This document shows, piece by piece, positions 24,223 through 32,666 of a stretch of 64,000 nt of DNA (position 1 is its first letter; each line of letters begins with the position of its first letter). Position numbers and translations under genes: made by a program. The notes under the pieces are model-generated. The model searched no databases and was not told the origin of the DNA. It worked only from the letters and a program-made list of their open reading frames with translations. This stretch comes from RGIG4608 sp964534905 (lineage in GTDB: Bacteria > Bacillota > Clostridia > Oscillospirales > CAG-272), in the NCBI GenBank assembly GCA_964534905.1, contig CAZHPZ010000001.1, forward strand, positions 37,083-101,082, read 5' to 3'.

Positions 24223-25440
24223 ATGAAAAAGAAACTTTTGTCCATGATTTTGGCGTTTCTTACTTTTTTGGTGTTGTCATCGTTGTTCGTATCCTGTATC
24301 ATTTTGTATCCCTACGATTCAACATCGACAGACAAGAACGGACAGATTATTAAACCGAGTGAGAGTGATTCTGTAGTCGATAGTACAATAACTAAGTCGA
24401 GTAGTGAAAAAACAGATTCTAAATCTGATGATGATCCTGAATATGAGGCAATGGACTTCTTTAAGGAGGACGTAAGTCAGTGGGTAACTCTCGGTCAGTG
24501 GCAGAATATGAAGGTAGAGGTGTCTATGCTTGAGGTACCCGAGGATTATATAGATAAACAGATAAATGTCGCGCTTTTCCAGAGCAGTCTCTATACAAAG
24601 GTAGAAGAGGGTACGGTTACCGACGGAGTTATATTTAACTTCGACTATACCGGATACATCAACGGAGTTCGCTTTGAGGGCGGCTCGGCAACGAATACGA
24701 GCGCATATATAGACGGAAATGATTTTATAACCGTTACCACGAGCGGTACGGGAATGTTCATCGACGGCTTTGCACAGGGAACACTCGGCGCCAAGGTCGG
24801 AGAGACAATAGACGTTAACGTTACGTTCCCCGAGAATTATTCCGAAAAGGATTATGCGGGCAAGGAAGCCGTTTTCAAGGTAAAGATAAATTATATCTAT
24901 AAGACCGAGCTTACGGACGAAAACGCAAGCACTCTTTCAAGCAAGAAGTATACGACTGCGGAATCCTTCAGAGCATATCTTAAGGATTATATTGACGAGA
25001 GCCTTGAGGAGAATAATATAGCTACTCTTTGGGGGCAGATTGTTAAGAACGCTACGTTTATCGAGATTCCCGAGCAGGAATTCAACTATATGTTCAACGC
25101 TTTCAAATCAACCATAAATTCGCTTACCGCTTACGGTATTACATATGAGCAGGCGCTTCAGTATTACGGATTTGCGGACGAGGAGGAGCTTAAGGAGTAC
25201 ACCAATGACCTTATAAAGAGCGAGCTTGTCGTTTATGCGATAATGCAGGCAAACGAGATCGACGCGTCCGATGAGGAAATTGCGGCGAAGCTTACCGAGC
25301 TTGCAAAGGAAGCCGAAAAAACAGAGGACGAATTTGTCGAGGCATACGGAATGGACTACGTTAAGCAGAAGGTAATGCTTGAAAAGACGGATGCTCTTGT
25401 ACTCGGCTCAAACACATTCGTGCTTGAGACAGATAAATAA
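24223..25440 (+). CDS. Trigger-factor-like peptidyl-prolyl isomerase lipoprotein
   Basis: 405 residues from the ATG at 24223 (AAAGGAG upstream); frames starting earlier run through the ncRNA. A signal peptide ends at C25 (LFVSC). After an acidic Ser/Asp linker comes an FKBP domain (about 110-225), with FNFDYTGYINGVRFEGG and MFIDGFAQGTLGAKVGE. A helical region resembling the C-terminal chaperone domain of trigger factor follows (about 235-400). It probably helps fold exported proteins outside the membrane. The extracytoplasmic location is unlike ordinary trigger factor. Confidence 0.85.
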   Translation: MKKKLLSMILAFLTFLVLSSLFVSCIILYPYDSTSTDKNGQIIKPSESDSVVDSTITKSSSEKTDSKSDDDPEYEAMDFFKEDVSQWVTLGQWQNMKVEVSMLEVPEDYIDKQINVALFQSSLYTKVEEGTVTDGVIFNFDYTGYINGVRFEGGSATNTSAYIDGNDFITVTTSGTGMFIDGFAQGTLGAKVGETIDVNVTFPENYSEKDYAGKEAVFKVKINYIYKTELTDENASTLSSKKYTTAESFRAYLKDYIDESLEENNIATLWGQIVKNATFIEIPEQEFNYMFNAFKSTINSLTAYGITYEQALQYYGFADEEELKEYTNDLIKSELVVYAIMQANEIDASDEEIAAKLTELAKEAEKTEDEFVEAYGMDYVKQKVMLEKTDALVLGSNTFVLETDK

Positions 25441-25449
25441 TATAAAAAT

Positions 25450-25488
25450 ATCCGCAGAGACGTTTTGAAACGTCCTGCGGATTGTTTT
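25450..25488. terminator. Bidirectional terminator
   Basis: ATCCGCAG and GACGTTT arms pair with AAACGTC and CTGCGGAT; a T run follows on the plus strand and an A/T-rich flank on the other. It lies between converging genes. Confidence 0.8.
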
Positions 25489-25495
25489 TTGTGAA

Positions 25496-26275
25496 TTATT
25501 GTTCCTTTTGAAGTGCGTAGACCGCATTTCTTACAAGTGAGCGGGGAGCGAGTCTGTTGGAAAAAACGATGATCTTGTTTACAAAGCCGCAAACACAGAG
25601 GGGCTTGCCGCGTTTCATATTCTTATATCCGAATTCCGCAACGGTATTGGGATCCCAAACCTTGAGGTTTTTGAAAAGTCCGGATTCGCCGAGCTCGGAC
25701 GAGGATTCAAAATTGGTTTTGATAGGTCCGGGGCAGAGTGCCGTGACGGTAACTCCCGTACCCTTAAGCTCACGTGTGAGAGCCTGTGAAAACGAGAGAA
25801 CAAACGCCTTTGTCGCATAGTAAACGCTCATAAGAGGTCCCGCCTGAAATGCGGCAATGGAATCGACGTTGAGAATTTTGCCATCTCCGCGTTCGACCAT
25901 TGAGGGAAGATAGAGCCTGCAAAGCTGCATAAGCGCCGTAACGTTAAGGTTTACCATTCTTATCTGCTTGTCTGCATCGCTTTTGTGAAATTCACCGAAA
26001 TCGCCGAATCCCGCATTGTTTACGAGAACATCGACAGTGAGTCCGAGCCTCTCGGTTTCGGCAAATACTTCGTTGACGCATTCCGTTTTGCAAAGATCAC
26101 GTGCTATGACGTATGATTTGATTCCGTATTTCTTTTCTATATCGGCTTTGATCTCGTTAAGCTTCGATTCATTTCTCGCAACGAGCACGACGTCGTAGCC
26201 CTCGCGCGCGAAAATGTTTACGAACGAAAGACCGAGTCCGCCGCTCGCACCTGTAATAAGTGCCGTTTTATTCAT
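25496..26275 (-). CDS. Short-chain dehydrogenase/reductase
   Basis: 259 residues from the ATG at 26275; the longer frame upstream encodes AT-rich noise. It has the Rossmann NAD(P) loop TGASGGLGLSF, the NNAGFGD motif and the catalytic Ser...YYATK (YxxxK). It resembles the DltE/YqjQ-like SDRs. The substrate is unknown. It is a single gene, with a GC-rich hairpin in its leader near 26290. Confidence 0.88.
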   Translation of the reverse strand: MNKTALITGASGGLGLSFVNIFAREGYDVVLVARNESKLNEIKADIEKKYGIKSYVIARDLCKTECVNEVFAETERLGLTVDVLVNNAGFGDFGEFHKSDADKQIRMVNLNVTALMQLCRLYLPSMVERGDGKILNVDSIAAFQAGPLMSVYYATKAFVLSFSQALTRELKGTGVTVTALCPGPIKTNFESSSELGESGLFKNLKVWDPNTVAEFGYKNMKRGKPLCVCGFVNKIIVFSNRLAPRSLVRNAVYALQKEQ

Positions 26276-26408
26276 ATTTATCTCCGATCCGCCGCACGGG
26301 GCGGCTTTGTGTTTTGATTTAATTATACACGATTTTTTGTAAAATGCAACCTTAAAAAGGATAAAAACAATAAAAAAGAAAAATATCTCAAAAAAATTCA
26401 CAAATCTC

Positions 26409-26437
26409 TTGACAAAGCCGTTTTGCTGTGATATAAT
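26409..26437 (+). promoter_or_regulatory. Promoter of tRNA-Gln(CTG)
   Basis: TTGACA (26409-26414), 17 bp, TATAAT (26432-26437). Confidence 0.9.
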
Positions 26438-26451
26438 AACAAAGTCGCTGA

Positions 26452-26527
26452 TGGGGCATCGCCAAGCGGTAAGGCAACGGACTCTGACTCCGTCATTACC
26501 TAGGTTCGAATCCTAGTGCCCCAGCCA
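26452..26527 (+). tRNA. tRNA-Gln (anticodon CTG)
   Basis: Acceptor TGGGGCA pairs with TGCCCCA, followed by G and CCA. The anticodon stem ACGGA/TCCGT encloses CTG. The T-arm carries GGTTCGAATCC. Unlike tRNA-Gln(TTG), no palindromes or duplicated 3' end follow it. Confidence 0.95.
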
Positions 26528-26534
26528 TTGAAGA

Positions 26535-26564
26535 AGCAGATTGCTAAGGCAATCTGCTTTTTTT
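26535..26564 (+). terminator. Terminator of tRNA-Gln(CTG)
   Basis: AAGCAGATTGC pairs with GCAATCTGCTT, then a T run. Confidence 0.9.
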
Positions 26565-26638
26565 GTTGTATTTATAGTTTTATTTGCGATTGACTCACAA
26601 AAAATGTATGAGGCATCTGTAAATTTAACAATTTGTTA

Positions 26639-26667
26639 TTGAAATTGTGCGAAAAGCGTGATATAAT
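26639..26667 (+). promoter_or_regulatory. Promoter of the Gly-rich membrane protein gene
   Basis: TTGAAA (26639-26644), 17 bp, TATAAT (26662-26667). Confidence 0.85.
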
Positions 26668-26709
26668 CAATGCATAAATAAATTTTTGCAACTACGGAGG
26701 TAATATATT

Positions 26710-27711
26710 ATGCCGGGACCAGGCGGAGGATCAAGAGGAGGCGGCTTCGGAGGAGGCTCACGAGGCGGCGGATTTAGCGGCGGAGGCGGCAGACCGGGCG
26801 GCTTTGGCGGCGGTGGAAGACCGGGACCGGGCGGACCGAGACCGGGTGGCTTCGGAGGCCCTCACGGACCGATGCATCACGGACCGCGTCATCACAGACC
26901 GTTTTTCCACAGACCTTTCTTTCACAGACCTTACGGCGGCGGAGGCGGTTGCCTCGGCAGTATGTTCGGAATGATCATTTCGATCTTTTTTATAGGAATT
27001 TTGCTTTTTGCACTCTTGTTCGGAGGTGTGGCATCGCTTTTTAACGGTTGCAGCTTTGAAGCGGTGAACGGCTATGACGAGAGCGCCCTGCAGGAATATG
27101 CAAATAAGCAGTATGCCGTTGCGTTCGGAAATACCGATGATTACGAGTCAAATATACTTTTGGTATTTACAGTTTATAACGATTACAGCGGATACGAAAC
27201 GATTGCTTTTGTTGGATATAATATCGATTCCGATATATCGAATATGTACGGAAACGAATATACCGATTACGGTATTGCCGTTATGGCTTATATGCCCGAT
27301 TATTATGAATATTCGATATCAAAAAATCTTGCGGACATAGTTGAATCTATGCAGGAAAAGACCGCAAGGTACGCAAGCGCGGACGGCGAGGTCGACACAA
27401 GCTTTTCAAAGCTGATTAACAATTCAAATCTTGTCTCGATGAACGAAGAAACCGTAAATAAGGCACTCGTTTCCTTTACCGAGAAGACGGGCATCAGCAT
27501 TGCGGTGGTCGTTGCCGACGGAGTGGACGTTTTCGGAGAATCCAAGGAATTTGAAATTCTCGGAATAATTGCGATAATTATCATCGCAGTCATCGCTCTC
27601 GTTGCTATTTTCAGCAAGAGAGGCGGAGGCAAGAGCGGAAGCTCGGCATCGAAAACCGATCCCAATGCGGGACAGGGAAAATATGATCCCAATACAGGCA
27701 CTTATACCTGA
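26710..27711 (+). CDS. Gly/Arg/His/Pro-rich membrane protein with an extracytoplasmic domain
   Basis: 333 residues, with GGAGG before the ATG. Residues 1-80 are low-complexity: GGG/RGG-type repeats, then a His/Pro/Phe block (HRPFFHRPFFHRP). A transmembrane segment follows (86-110), then a soluble domain of ~170 residues, a second transmembrane segment (~283-303) and a short Gly/Ser tail. The middle domain recalls the TPM (TLP18.3/Psb32) fold in its hydrophobic pattern, but I could not confirm this. The His-rich head might bind metal or nucleic acid. It has its own promoter and terminator. Function unknown. Confidence 0.8.
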   Translation: MPGPGGGSRGGGFGGGSRGGGFSGGGGRPGGFGGGGRPGPGGPRPGGFGGPHGPMHHGPRHHRPFFHRPFFHRPYGGGGGCLGSMFGMIISIFFIGILLFALLFGGVASLFNGCSFEAVNGYDESALQEYANKQYAVAFGNTDDYESNILLVFTVYNDYSGYETIAFVGYNIDSDISNMYGNEYTDYGIAVMAYMPDYYEYSISKNLADIVESMQEKTARYASADGEVDTSFSKLINNSNLVSMNEETVNKALVSFTEKTGISIAVVVADGVDVFGESKEFEILGIIAIIIIAVIALVAIFSKRGGGKSGSSASKTDPNAGQGKYDPNTGTYT

Positions 27712-27726
27712 TATCAGGTGATAAAG

Positions 27727-27750
27727 AGCGGAGCGGTTGCTCCGCTTTTT
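27727..27750 (+). terminator. Terminator after the Gly-rich gene
   Basis: AGCGGAGC pairs with GCTCCGCT, then TTTTT. Confidence 0.85.
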
Positions 27751-27805
27751 GTGTATTTCAGATGATTGTTATTGTTAAAAAAATGTGAAAATTTTATCAA
27801 TCATA

Positions 27806-27834
27806 TTGACATAAAACGCGGTATAATATATAAT
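27806..27834 (+). promoter_or_regulatory. Promoter of the DUF1538/PII-like operon
   Basis: TTGACA (27806-27811), 17 bp, TATAAT (27829-27834). Confidence 0.85.
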
Positions 27835-27872
27835 TAAAGTGTACATTTCTATAAAATCCGAAAGGAGGAAAA

Positions 27873-29390
27873 ATGAATAATCTTATTAAAGTTTTAAAGG
27901 AATCCGTGCAGTCGGTTATGCCCATATTTGCGATAGTTCTGCTTCTCAGTATAACAGTGGCGCCTATGCAGTCGGGAATACTCGTAATGTTTTTGTTCGG
28001 CACTCTGATGATAATCGTCGGAATGGGATTCTTTACTGTCGGCTCCGGAATTTCGATGGAGCCTCTCGGAGAGGGCATCGGTGCCACTCTCGGAAAGTCG
28101 AAGAAGCTCGGCTTGCCGATGATAATCTGCTTGGTGCTCGGTATGCTCATAACCATCGCAGAGCCCGATCTTTCGGTGCTTGCGGAGCAGGTGCCGTCGA
28201 TACCGAATATGGTGCTTATACTCAGCGTAGCGGTCGGCGTGGGTATTTTCCTCGTTATTGCGATGATACGTGCGAGAAAGGGAATACCGCTTAAGAATCT
28301 CTTGCTCGTGTTTTACGGATTTATAATCATTCTTGCGTTTTTTGCTCCGGATGATTTTATTCCTACCGCCTTCGATTCGGGCGGAGTTACCACGGGCCCG
28401 ATAACTGTTCCGTTTATTATGGCTCTCGGTGCCGGTATGGCGTCGATGAGCACGGCTAAGAACGCACGTGAAAATTCATTCGGCTTGATAGCGCTCTGCT
28501 CGATAGGTCCGATACTCTCGGTTCTCGTGCTCAGCATAGTTTTCAACCCGTCAAGCGAAACTACACAGACTACGATAAAGGTTGCCGAAACCACAAAGGA
28601 AGCGTTTGCAGCGTTTCTTGAGGGCTTGCCTCAGTATGCGGAGGAGGTACTTATCGCAATACTTCCGATTCTCGGCGTGCTTGTTGTGTTCCAGCTCATA
28701 AGCCGACGCTTCAATAAGCATCAGCTTCTTAAAATGTGCATGGGATTTCTCTATACTTACATAGGTCTTGTTCTGTTCCTCACCGGTGCGAACGTAGGCT
28801 TTATGCCTGCGGGACGTCTTATCGGCTCGAAGATAGCGGAGAGCGATATGAAATATATGCTTATTCCGATAGGCGCTCTGATGGGATATTTCGTGGTCAG
28901 TGCGGAGCCTGCGGTGCATTCGCTTAAAAAGCAGGTTGAGGAAATAACGAACGGCTCTATATCACAAAAATCGATAGGACTTGCACTTTCCGTCGGCGTT
29001 GCCGTTTCTGTCGGCATTGCAATGCTGCGCGTCCTTACGGGAATTCCGATCCTTCCGATACTTATTGTCGGATATGCTATCTCGCTTGCCATAACATTCT
29101 TTGTTCCGCCTATATATACGGGTATCGCGTTCGACTCGGGCGGAGTTGCATCGGGACCTATGTCGACGACGTTTATTCTGCCGTTTGCGATAGGCGCCTG
29201 CGAAACTCTCGGCGGAAATATTATGACGGACGCATTCGGAATAGTCGCTATGGTAGCGATGACTCCCCTTATCGCCATTCAGGTAATGGGACTGTTCTCG
29301 GAGATCAAGAGAAAGAAATCCCTTGCTGCCGCTAAGCGTGAAATGCTCTCGCTTGAGGACGATATGATTTACTACGAGGAGGTGGCTTGA
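27873..29390 (+). CDS. DUF1538 family integral membrane protein
   Basis: 505 residues, with AAAGGAGG before the ATG. About a dozen hydrophobic segments form two similar halves. The repeat hallmark TAFDSGGVTTGPITVPF (near 165) recurs as IAFDSGGVASGPMSTTF (near 425), which suggests an internal duplication with inverted or parallel halves as in transporters. DUF1538 proteins are thought to be permeases of unknown substrate. It is followed after 1 bp by a PII-like gene, so activity is probably regulated by it. Confidence 0.88.
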   Translation: MNNLIKVLKESVQSVMPIFAIVLLLSITVAPMQSGILVMFLFGTLMIIVGMGFFTVGSGISMEPLGEGIGATLGKSKKLGLPMIICLVLGMLITIAEPDLSVLAEQVPSIPNMVLILSVAVGVGIFLVIAMIRARKGIPLKNLLLVFYGFIIILAFFAPDDFIPTAFDSGGVTTGPITVPFIMALGAGMASMSTAKNARENSFGLIALCSIGPILSVLVLSIVFNPSSETTQTTIKVAETTKEAFAAFLEGLPQYAEEVLIAILPILGVLVVFQLISRRFNKHQLLKMCMGFLYTYIGLVLFLTGANVGFMPAGRLIGSKIAESDMKYMLIPIGALMGYFVVSAEPAVHSLKKQVEEITNGSISQKSIGLALSVGVAVSVGIAMLRVLTGIPILPILIVGYAISLAITFFVPPIYTGIAFDSGGVASGPMSTTFILPFAIGACETLGGNIMTDAFGIVAMVAMTPLIAIQVMGLFSEIKRKKSLAAAKREMLSLEDDMIYYEEVA

Positions 29391-29391
29391 T

Positions 29392-30072
29392 ATGGCAGAG
29401 GAAATGAATCGCGTGATGGCTGTTTTCTCCATAATAACACGCGGAAAGGCAAAAACCTATATGGAGACGCTCGCCTCTCGCGGAATAGGGTTCAATATCC
29501 AAATGACCGCGCACGGCACCGCTCCCTCGGAGATGATGGATATTTTCGGACTCGGAACAAACGATAAGGATATCGTTCTGAGCCTTGCACCCGAGAATAT
29601 CATAAATTCGTATGCATACGACCTTTCGAAAAATATCAGCGGAAGCTTTGAATACGGCGGACTTATGATGTGCATAAGACTTTCCGCCATAAGCAGGCTC
29701 ACAAGCGAGCTTGTTGTGAGAAGAAGCACAGACAATACTGAAGCAGGAGGAAAAAAGAAAGTGAAAAATACACAGAAGCATCAGCTTATAGTTGTATCCG
29801 TAAACCAGGGATACACCGATGCGGTGATGGAGACCGCAAGGCGTGCGGGCGCAAGCGGGGGAACCGTTTTGCGTGCAAGACTTGCCGATTCCGACGCACT
29901 CTCAAGCCTCGGCGATCTTGCGGTTCAGCAGGAGAGAGAGGTGCTTACTATCTTTGCTCCGGCAACGACAGCCTCGGGCATTATGGACGAGATAAACCGT
30001 GAGCACGGTGTAACAAGCCCGGCAAATGGAATGGTAATTGCTCTGCCCGTTGATAAGGCTTACAAAATTTAA
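29392..30072 (+). CDS. Tandem PII-like signalling protein
   Basis: 226 residues. It has two PII-like ferredoxin-fold modules (about 5-105 and 130-225) joined by a basic linker (GGKKKVKNTQ). The first has SIITRGKAKTYMETLASRGI. The second has VVSVNQGYTDAVMETARRAGASGGTVLRAR, typical of the GlnB/PII superfamily. Classical T-loop residues are not evident. It begins 1 bp after the DUF1538 stop, and the pair is likely a transporter with its cytoplasmic sensor, as AmtB and GlnK are. The ligand is unknown. Confidence 0.82.
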   Translation: MAEEMNRVMAVFSIITRGKAKTYMETLASRGIGFNIQMTAHGTAPSEMMDIFGLGTNDKDIVLSLAPENIINSYAYDLSKNISGSFEYGGLMMCIRLSAISRLTSELVVRRSTDNTEAGGKKKVKNTQKHQLIVVSVNQGYTDAVMETARRAGASGGTVLRARLADSDALSSLGDLAVQQEREVLTIFAPATTASGIMDEINREHGVTSPANGMVIALPVDKAYKI

Positions 30073-30079
30073 AAAAATA

Positions 30080-30109
30080 TCGGAGCGTGATCTCACGCTC
30101 CGAATTTTT
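30080..30109. terminator. Terminator between converging genes
   Basis: TCGGAGCGTGA pairs with TCACGCTCCGA, then ATTTTT on the plus strand and an A/T-rich flank on the minus strand. Confidence 0.85.
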
Positions 30110-30350
30110 ATACCTTAAAAAGCTCCTCCATGCTTATGTCCAAAACCTTTGAAATGATGTAAATCTCCTTGTCGGTGGCGGCACGAAGCTGTCCCTCAAG
30201 CTTGGAATAGCTTGTGGGATTGATGTCGCATCCCTCAACCTGAAGCTTCGCTATAAAGTCCTTTTGCTTTATATGGCGCTCCTTGCGAAGCGTTTCGATG
30301 TTTTTGCCGACCAGATTTGCATTTCCGTAACCGTTTTTGCGTATCTTCAT
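30108..30350 (-). CDS. XRE-family helix-turn-helix regulator
   Basis: 80 residues from the ATG at 30350, with GGGGAT upstream. The whole protein is one Cro/C1-type HTH: IETLRKERHIKQKDFIAKLQ, then NPTSYSKLEGQ and ISKVLDISMEELF. It is divergent from the GLUG-repeat lipoprotein gene. Two inverted repeats in the shared promoter region (30406-30448) are candidate operators, so it probably controls that gene and itself. Confidence 0.85.
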   Translation of the reverse strand: MKIRKNGYGNANLVGKNIETLRKERHIKQKDFIAKLQVEGCDINPTSYSKLEGQLRAATDKEIYIISKVLDISMEELFKV

Positions 30351-30397
30351 ATGTATCCCCCAATAATTATTTTTTAGAATTATATCGTAAAAGGATA

Positions 30398-30426
30398 TTG
30401 ACAAAATTCTGAAAGAGAATTATAAT
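30398..30426 (+). promoter_or_regulatory. Promoter of the GLUG-repeat lipoprotein gene
   Basis: TTGACA (30398-30403), 17 bp, TATAAT (30421-30426). Confidence 0.85.
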
Positions 30427-30448
30427 GAAATTAATTCCAAATCGGAAT
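30406..30448. promoter_or_regulatory. Paired inverted repeats, likely XRE operators
   Basis: ATTCT-GAAAG-AGAAT (30406-30420) fills the promoter spacer. ATTCC-AAATC-GGAAT (30434-30448) lies just downstream of the -10 box. Both have 5-bp arms and a 5-bp gap, and their centres are 28 bp apart. Binding here would block the promoter. Confidence 0.55.
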
Positions 30449-30476
30449 AATATTGGTTTGCTTTTTAGGAGGTCAT

Positions 30477-32333
30477 ATGAAAAATTCATTTAAATTTGTG
30501 ATCGTATGCACTTTGCTTGCCGTGACGGTTATGCTCGCGGCGACATCCTGCGCGCTTTTCGGCGGCAATGGCAACGGTACGGGTACTACAACACCGCCCG
30601 ACTCGACGCCCGGTGGGGATAATATGGGCGATACGCTTTTTAAGGTAACCTTTATCGATTTTTACGGTGAGGTTATATCAACTCAATATGTGAAGTCGGG
30701 CGATGGCGCAGTTGCACCGGCTATTGATAATAAAATAGGCGCTTGGCTTTTTGACGGCTGGGACAGTGATTTCGCTGAAGTAAAAGAAGATATGACGGTT
30801 CGGGCTACGTACAAGAATACGGGATATACCGTAAAGTATGATACGCAGGGGCTTGTCGAGATTTCGGACGAGGTGTGCGAAAAATCGTCTGCACCGACCT
30901 CGCCGGAGCTTACCGCTCCCGAGGGTTATATATTCGGCGGATGGTATCTTGATTCGTCTTATAGATCAAGATATGATTTCAGCTATTCCTTGGGCAGTGA
31001 TACAACACTTTATGCCAAAATTTATAACAACATTAACGGAGAATATACCGTTATATCAAGCGCATCTGATCTCGGTGCAATAGGTGCAGATCCCGACGGC
31101 AAATATGTTTTTGTTAACGATATAGACCTCAGGGGAGAATCTCTGAGCTATATTCCCGAGTTCAACGGAGAGATATACGGAAACGGATATAAAATCCGTA
31201 ACTTTATTCTGTCAAGCACAGCAGATACCGTAGGCGTTATCGGAAAGAATAACGGATATATATCCGACATTATATTGAGCGGATTTAAGATTTCTTTTAC
31301 AAACGAAACAAGTAAGAGCATTAAATATTTCGGTATTTTGTGCGGACTTAACTCGGCTACGGGATATATCGAAAATTGCCACATACAAAACGGCGATATA
31401 ACCGTGATCGCATCTTATAAAAACGCAAGCGACAACGTATACGGATTTGTAGGAGCATTTGCGGGAGATAACCTCGGAATAATAGACGGTTGCACGAGCA
31501 ATGCGGATATCTCCGTATCCTTTACGTCTTCTTATGACGCAAACGGTCACGGCAAATTTGAAATGTATACCTGCGTAGGCGGAATATGCGGAGCAAACAG
31601 CGGTAGCGCACGTGTCAGCGAATGCGCAAGCTGTGGTGATGTGAGTCTGACTTCATATGTTTGGGTGGGCAAATACGGAAATATTACCTTGCGTACTCGC
31701 GTAGGCGGAGTGTGCGGGCAAAACTATTCTGTTATCGAAAGCTGTATGAGTGACGGAAAGGTTACTCACGACATATCCGATAACGCAAGTGTTCATATTT
31801 ATACGGATTCCTATGTAGGCGGATTTGTCGGAATAAATGCCGGAGAGATAAGAAACGCCTATAAGACCGGATCGGTAAAGCAGACAGGTAAGGTTTCATA
31901 TTCGATGCTCGGAGGATTTGCCGCTCTCAATCAGGGAAAGATAATAAGCGCTTATTCTACGGCGAGCGTTGAGGATACAACCGGAACGGTCAATTCCGCG
32001 GGAGGATTTGTGGGCTATAACGAGCTTAAGGACGGCTCGACAGCCACCGTATCAAAATGCTTTTCCACGGGAAATATCATTTTGAAGTCAAATGCGTCAA
32101 ATACCGGTGCGTTTGTGGCAAGAAGCACGGGAACGGAATTTTCTGTATATTATCTTGATACATTCACATTGACAGTGGGAGAGAACGTGACATCTCCGAG
32201 CCTTGAAAGAGGCGAAGCAAGGAGCGAGGATGTCTTGAAGGGCACCGATTTCGTTTTGAATACCGTATATTTTGAAACTGATGTATGGTCGGTAACGGAC
32301 GGCACGCTTCCCACGCTTAAATGCTTGGAATAA
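30477..32333 (+). CDS. Lipoprotein with InlB-type and GLUG repeats
   Basis: 618 residues from the ATG at 30477 (AGGAGG upstream). The signal peptide ends at C25 (AATSC). A Gly/Thr/Pro linker precedes two Listeria-Bacteroides (Flg_new) repeats: FKVTFIDFYGEV...FDGWDSDF and YTVKYDTQGL...FGGWYLD. From about residue 210 on, GLUG-like repeats follow (GGICGANSG, GGVCGQNYS, GGFVGINAG, GGFAALNQG, GGFVGYNEL), forming a beta-helix of the kind seen in surface adhesins. Probably a surface-exposed adhesin or matrix protein controlled by the divergent XRE regulator. Confidence 0.85.
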   Translation: MKNSFKFVIVCTLLAVTVMLAATSCALFGGNGNGTGTTTPPDSTPGGDNMGDTLFKVTFIDFYGEVISTQYVKSGDGAVAPAIDNKIGAWLFDGWDSDFAEVKEDMTVRATYKNTGYTVKYDTQGLVEISDEVCEKSSAPTSPELTAPEGYIFGGWYLDSSYRSRYDFSYSLGSDTTLYAKIYNNINGEYTVISSASDLGAIGADPDGKYVFVNDIDLRGESLSYIPEFNGEIYGNGYKIRNFILSSTADTVGVIGKNNGYISDIILSGFKISFTNETSKSIKYFGILCGLNSATGYIENCHIQNGDITVIASYKNASDNVYGFVGAFAGDNLGIIDGCTSNADISVSFTSSYDANGHGKFEMYTCVGGICGANSGSARVSECASCGDVSLTSYVWVGKYGNITLRTRVGGVCGQNYSVIESCMSDGKVTHDISDNASVHIYTDSYVGGFVGINAGEIRNAYKTGSVKQTGKVSYSMLGGFAALNQGKIISAYSTASVEDTTGTVNSAGGFVGYNELKDGSTATVSKCFSTGNIILKSNASNTGAFVARSTGTEFSVYYLDTFTLTVGENVTSPSLERGEARSEDVLKGTDFVLNTVYFETDVWSVTDGTLPTLKCLE

Positions 32334-32345
32334 TATAATAAAAAA

Positions 32346-32381
32346 ATATATCCTGCGAATGAACGCAGGATATATTTTTTG
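32346..32381 (+). terminator. Terminator after the GLUG lipoprotein
   Basis: ATATATCCTGCG pairs with CGCAGGATATAT, then TTTTTT. Confidence 0.9.
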
Positions 32382-32441
32382 TATAAGTACGGCTAAATGG
32401 GGAAACATATTATTAACATTATAAAGAAAAGGGGAGATAAT

Positions 32442-32618
32442 ATGTTCAGAAGTAAGCTCGGGATTATGGCGGGAGCGGTAGTGGCTGTTGCCGCGGTAGG
32501 TACACTCAGCGCAATGCTTTGCAACTCAAAGGCAATGCGCCGCAGAAGATTTATGAAAAGGGTGTTTAAGAATGCCGGGAAGATGTGCTGCTTTATGCAA
32601 AAGCTGACATCGTTCTGA
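32442..32618 (+). CDS. Small cationic single-pass membrane protein
   Basis: 58 residues from the ATG at 32442, with GGGGAG upstream. One transmembrane helix (about 8-26) is followed by a strongly basic stretch (AMRRRRFMKRVFKNAGK) and two cysteines (MCC). No family is recognised. A single-pass protein with a cationic cytoplasmic tail could be a regulator or a toxin-like peptide, but the sequence does not decide. A strong hairpin follows. Confidence 0.65.
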   Translation: MFRSKLGIMAGAVVAVAAVGTLSAMLCNSKAMRRRRFMKRVFKNAGKMCCFMQKLTSF

Positions 32619-32623
32619 AAAGA

Positions 32624-32662
32624 AAATCAAAGCATCGGGCATTGCCCGATGCTTTGATTTTT
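32624..32662. terminator. Bidirectional terminator
   Basis: A perfect 17-bp stem, AAATCAAAGCATCGGGC with GCCCGATGCTTTGATTT, loop ATT, between converging genes. Confidence 0.9.
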
Positions 32663-32666
32663 ATGA

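Noticed and set aside
24081..24353. A 90-codon frame with hydrophobic residues across the second ncRNA
   Set aside because: It crosses the conserved RNA stems and terminator and the start of the PPIase gene, and has no counterpart at the first ncRNA copy.
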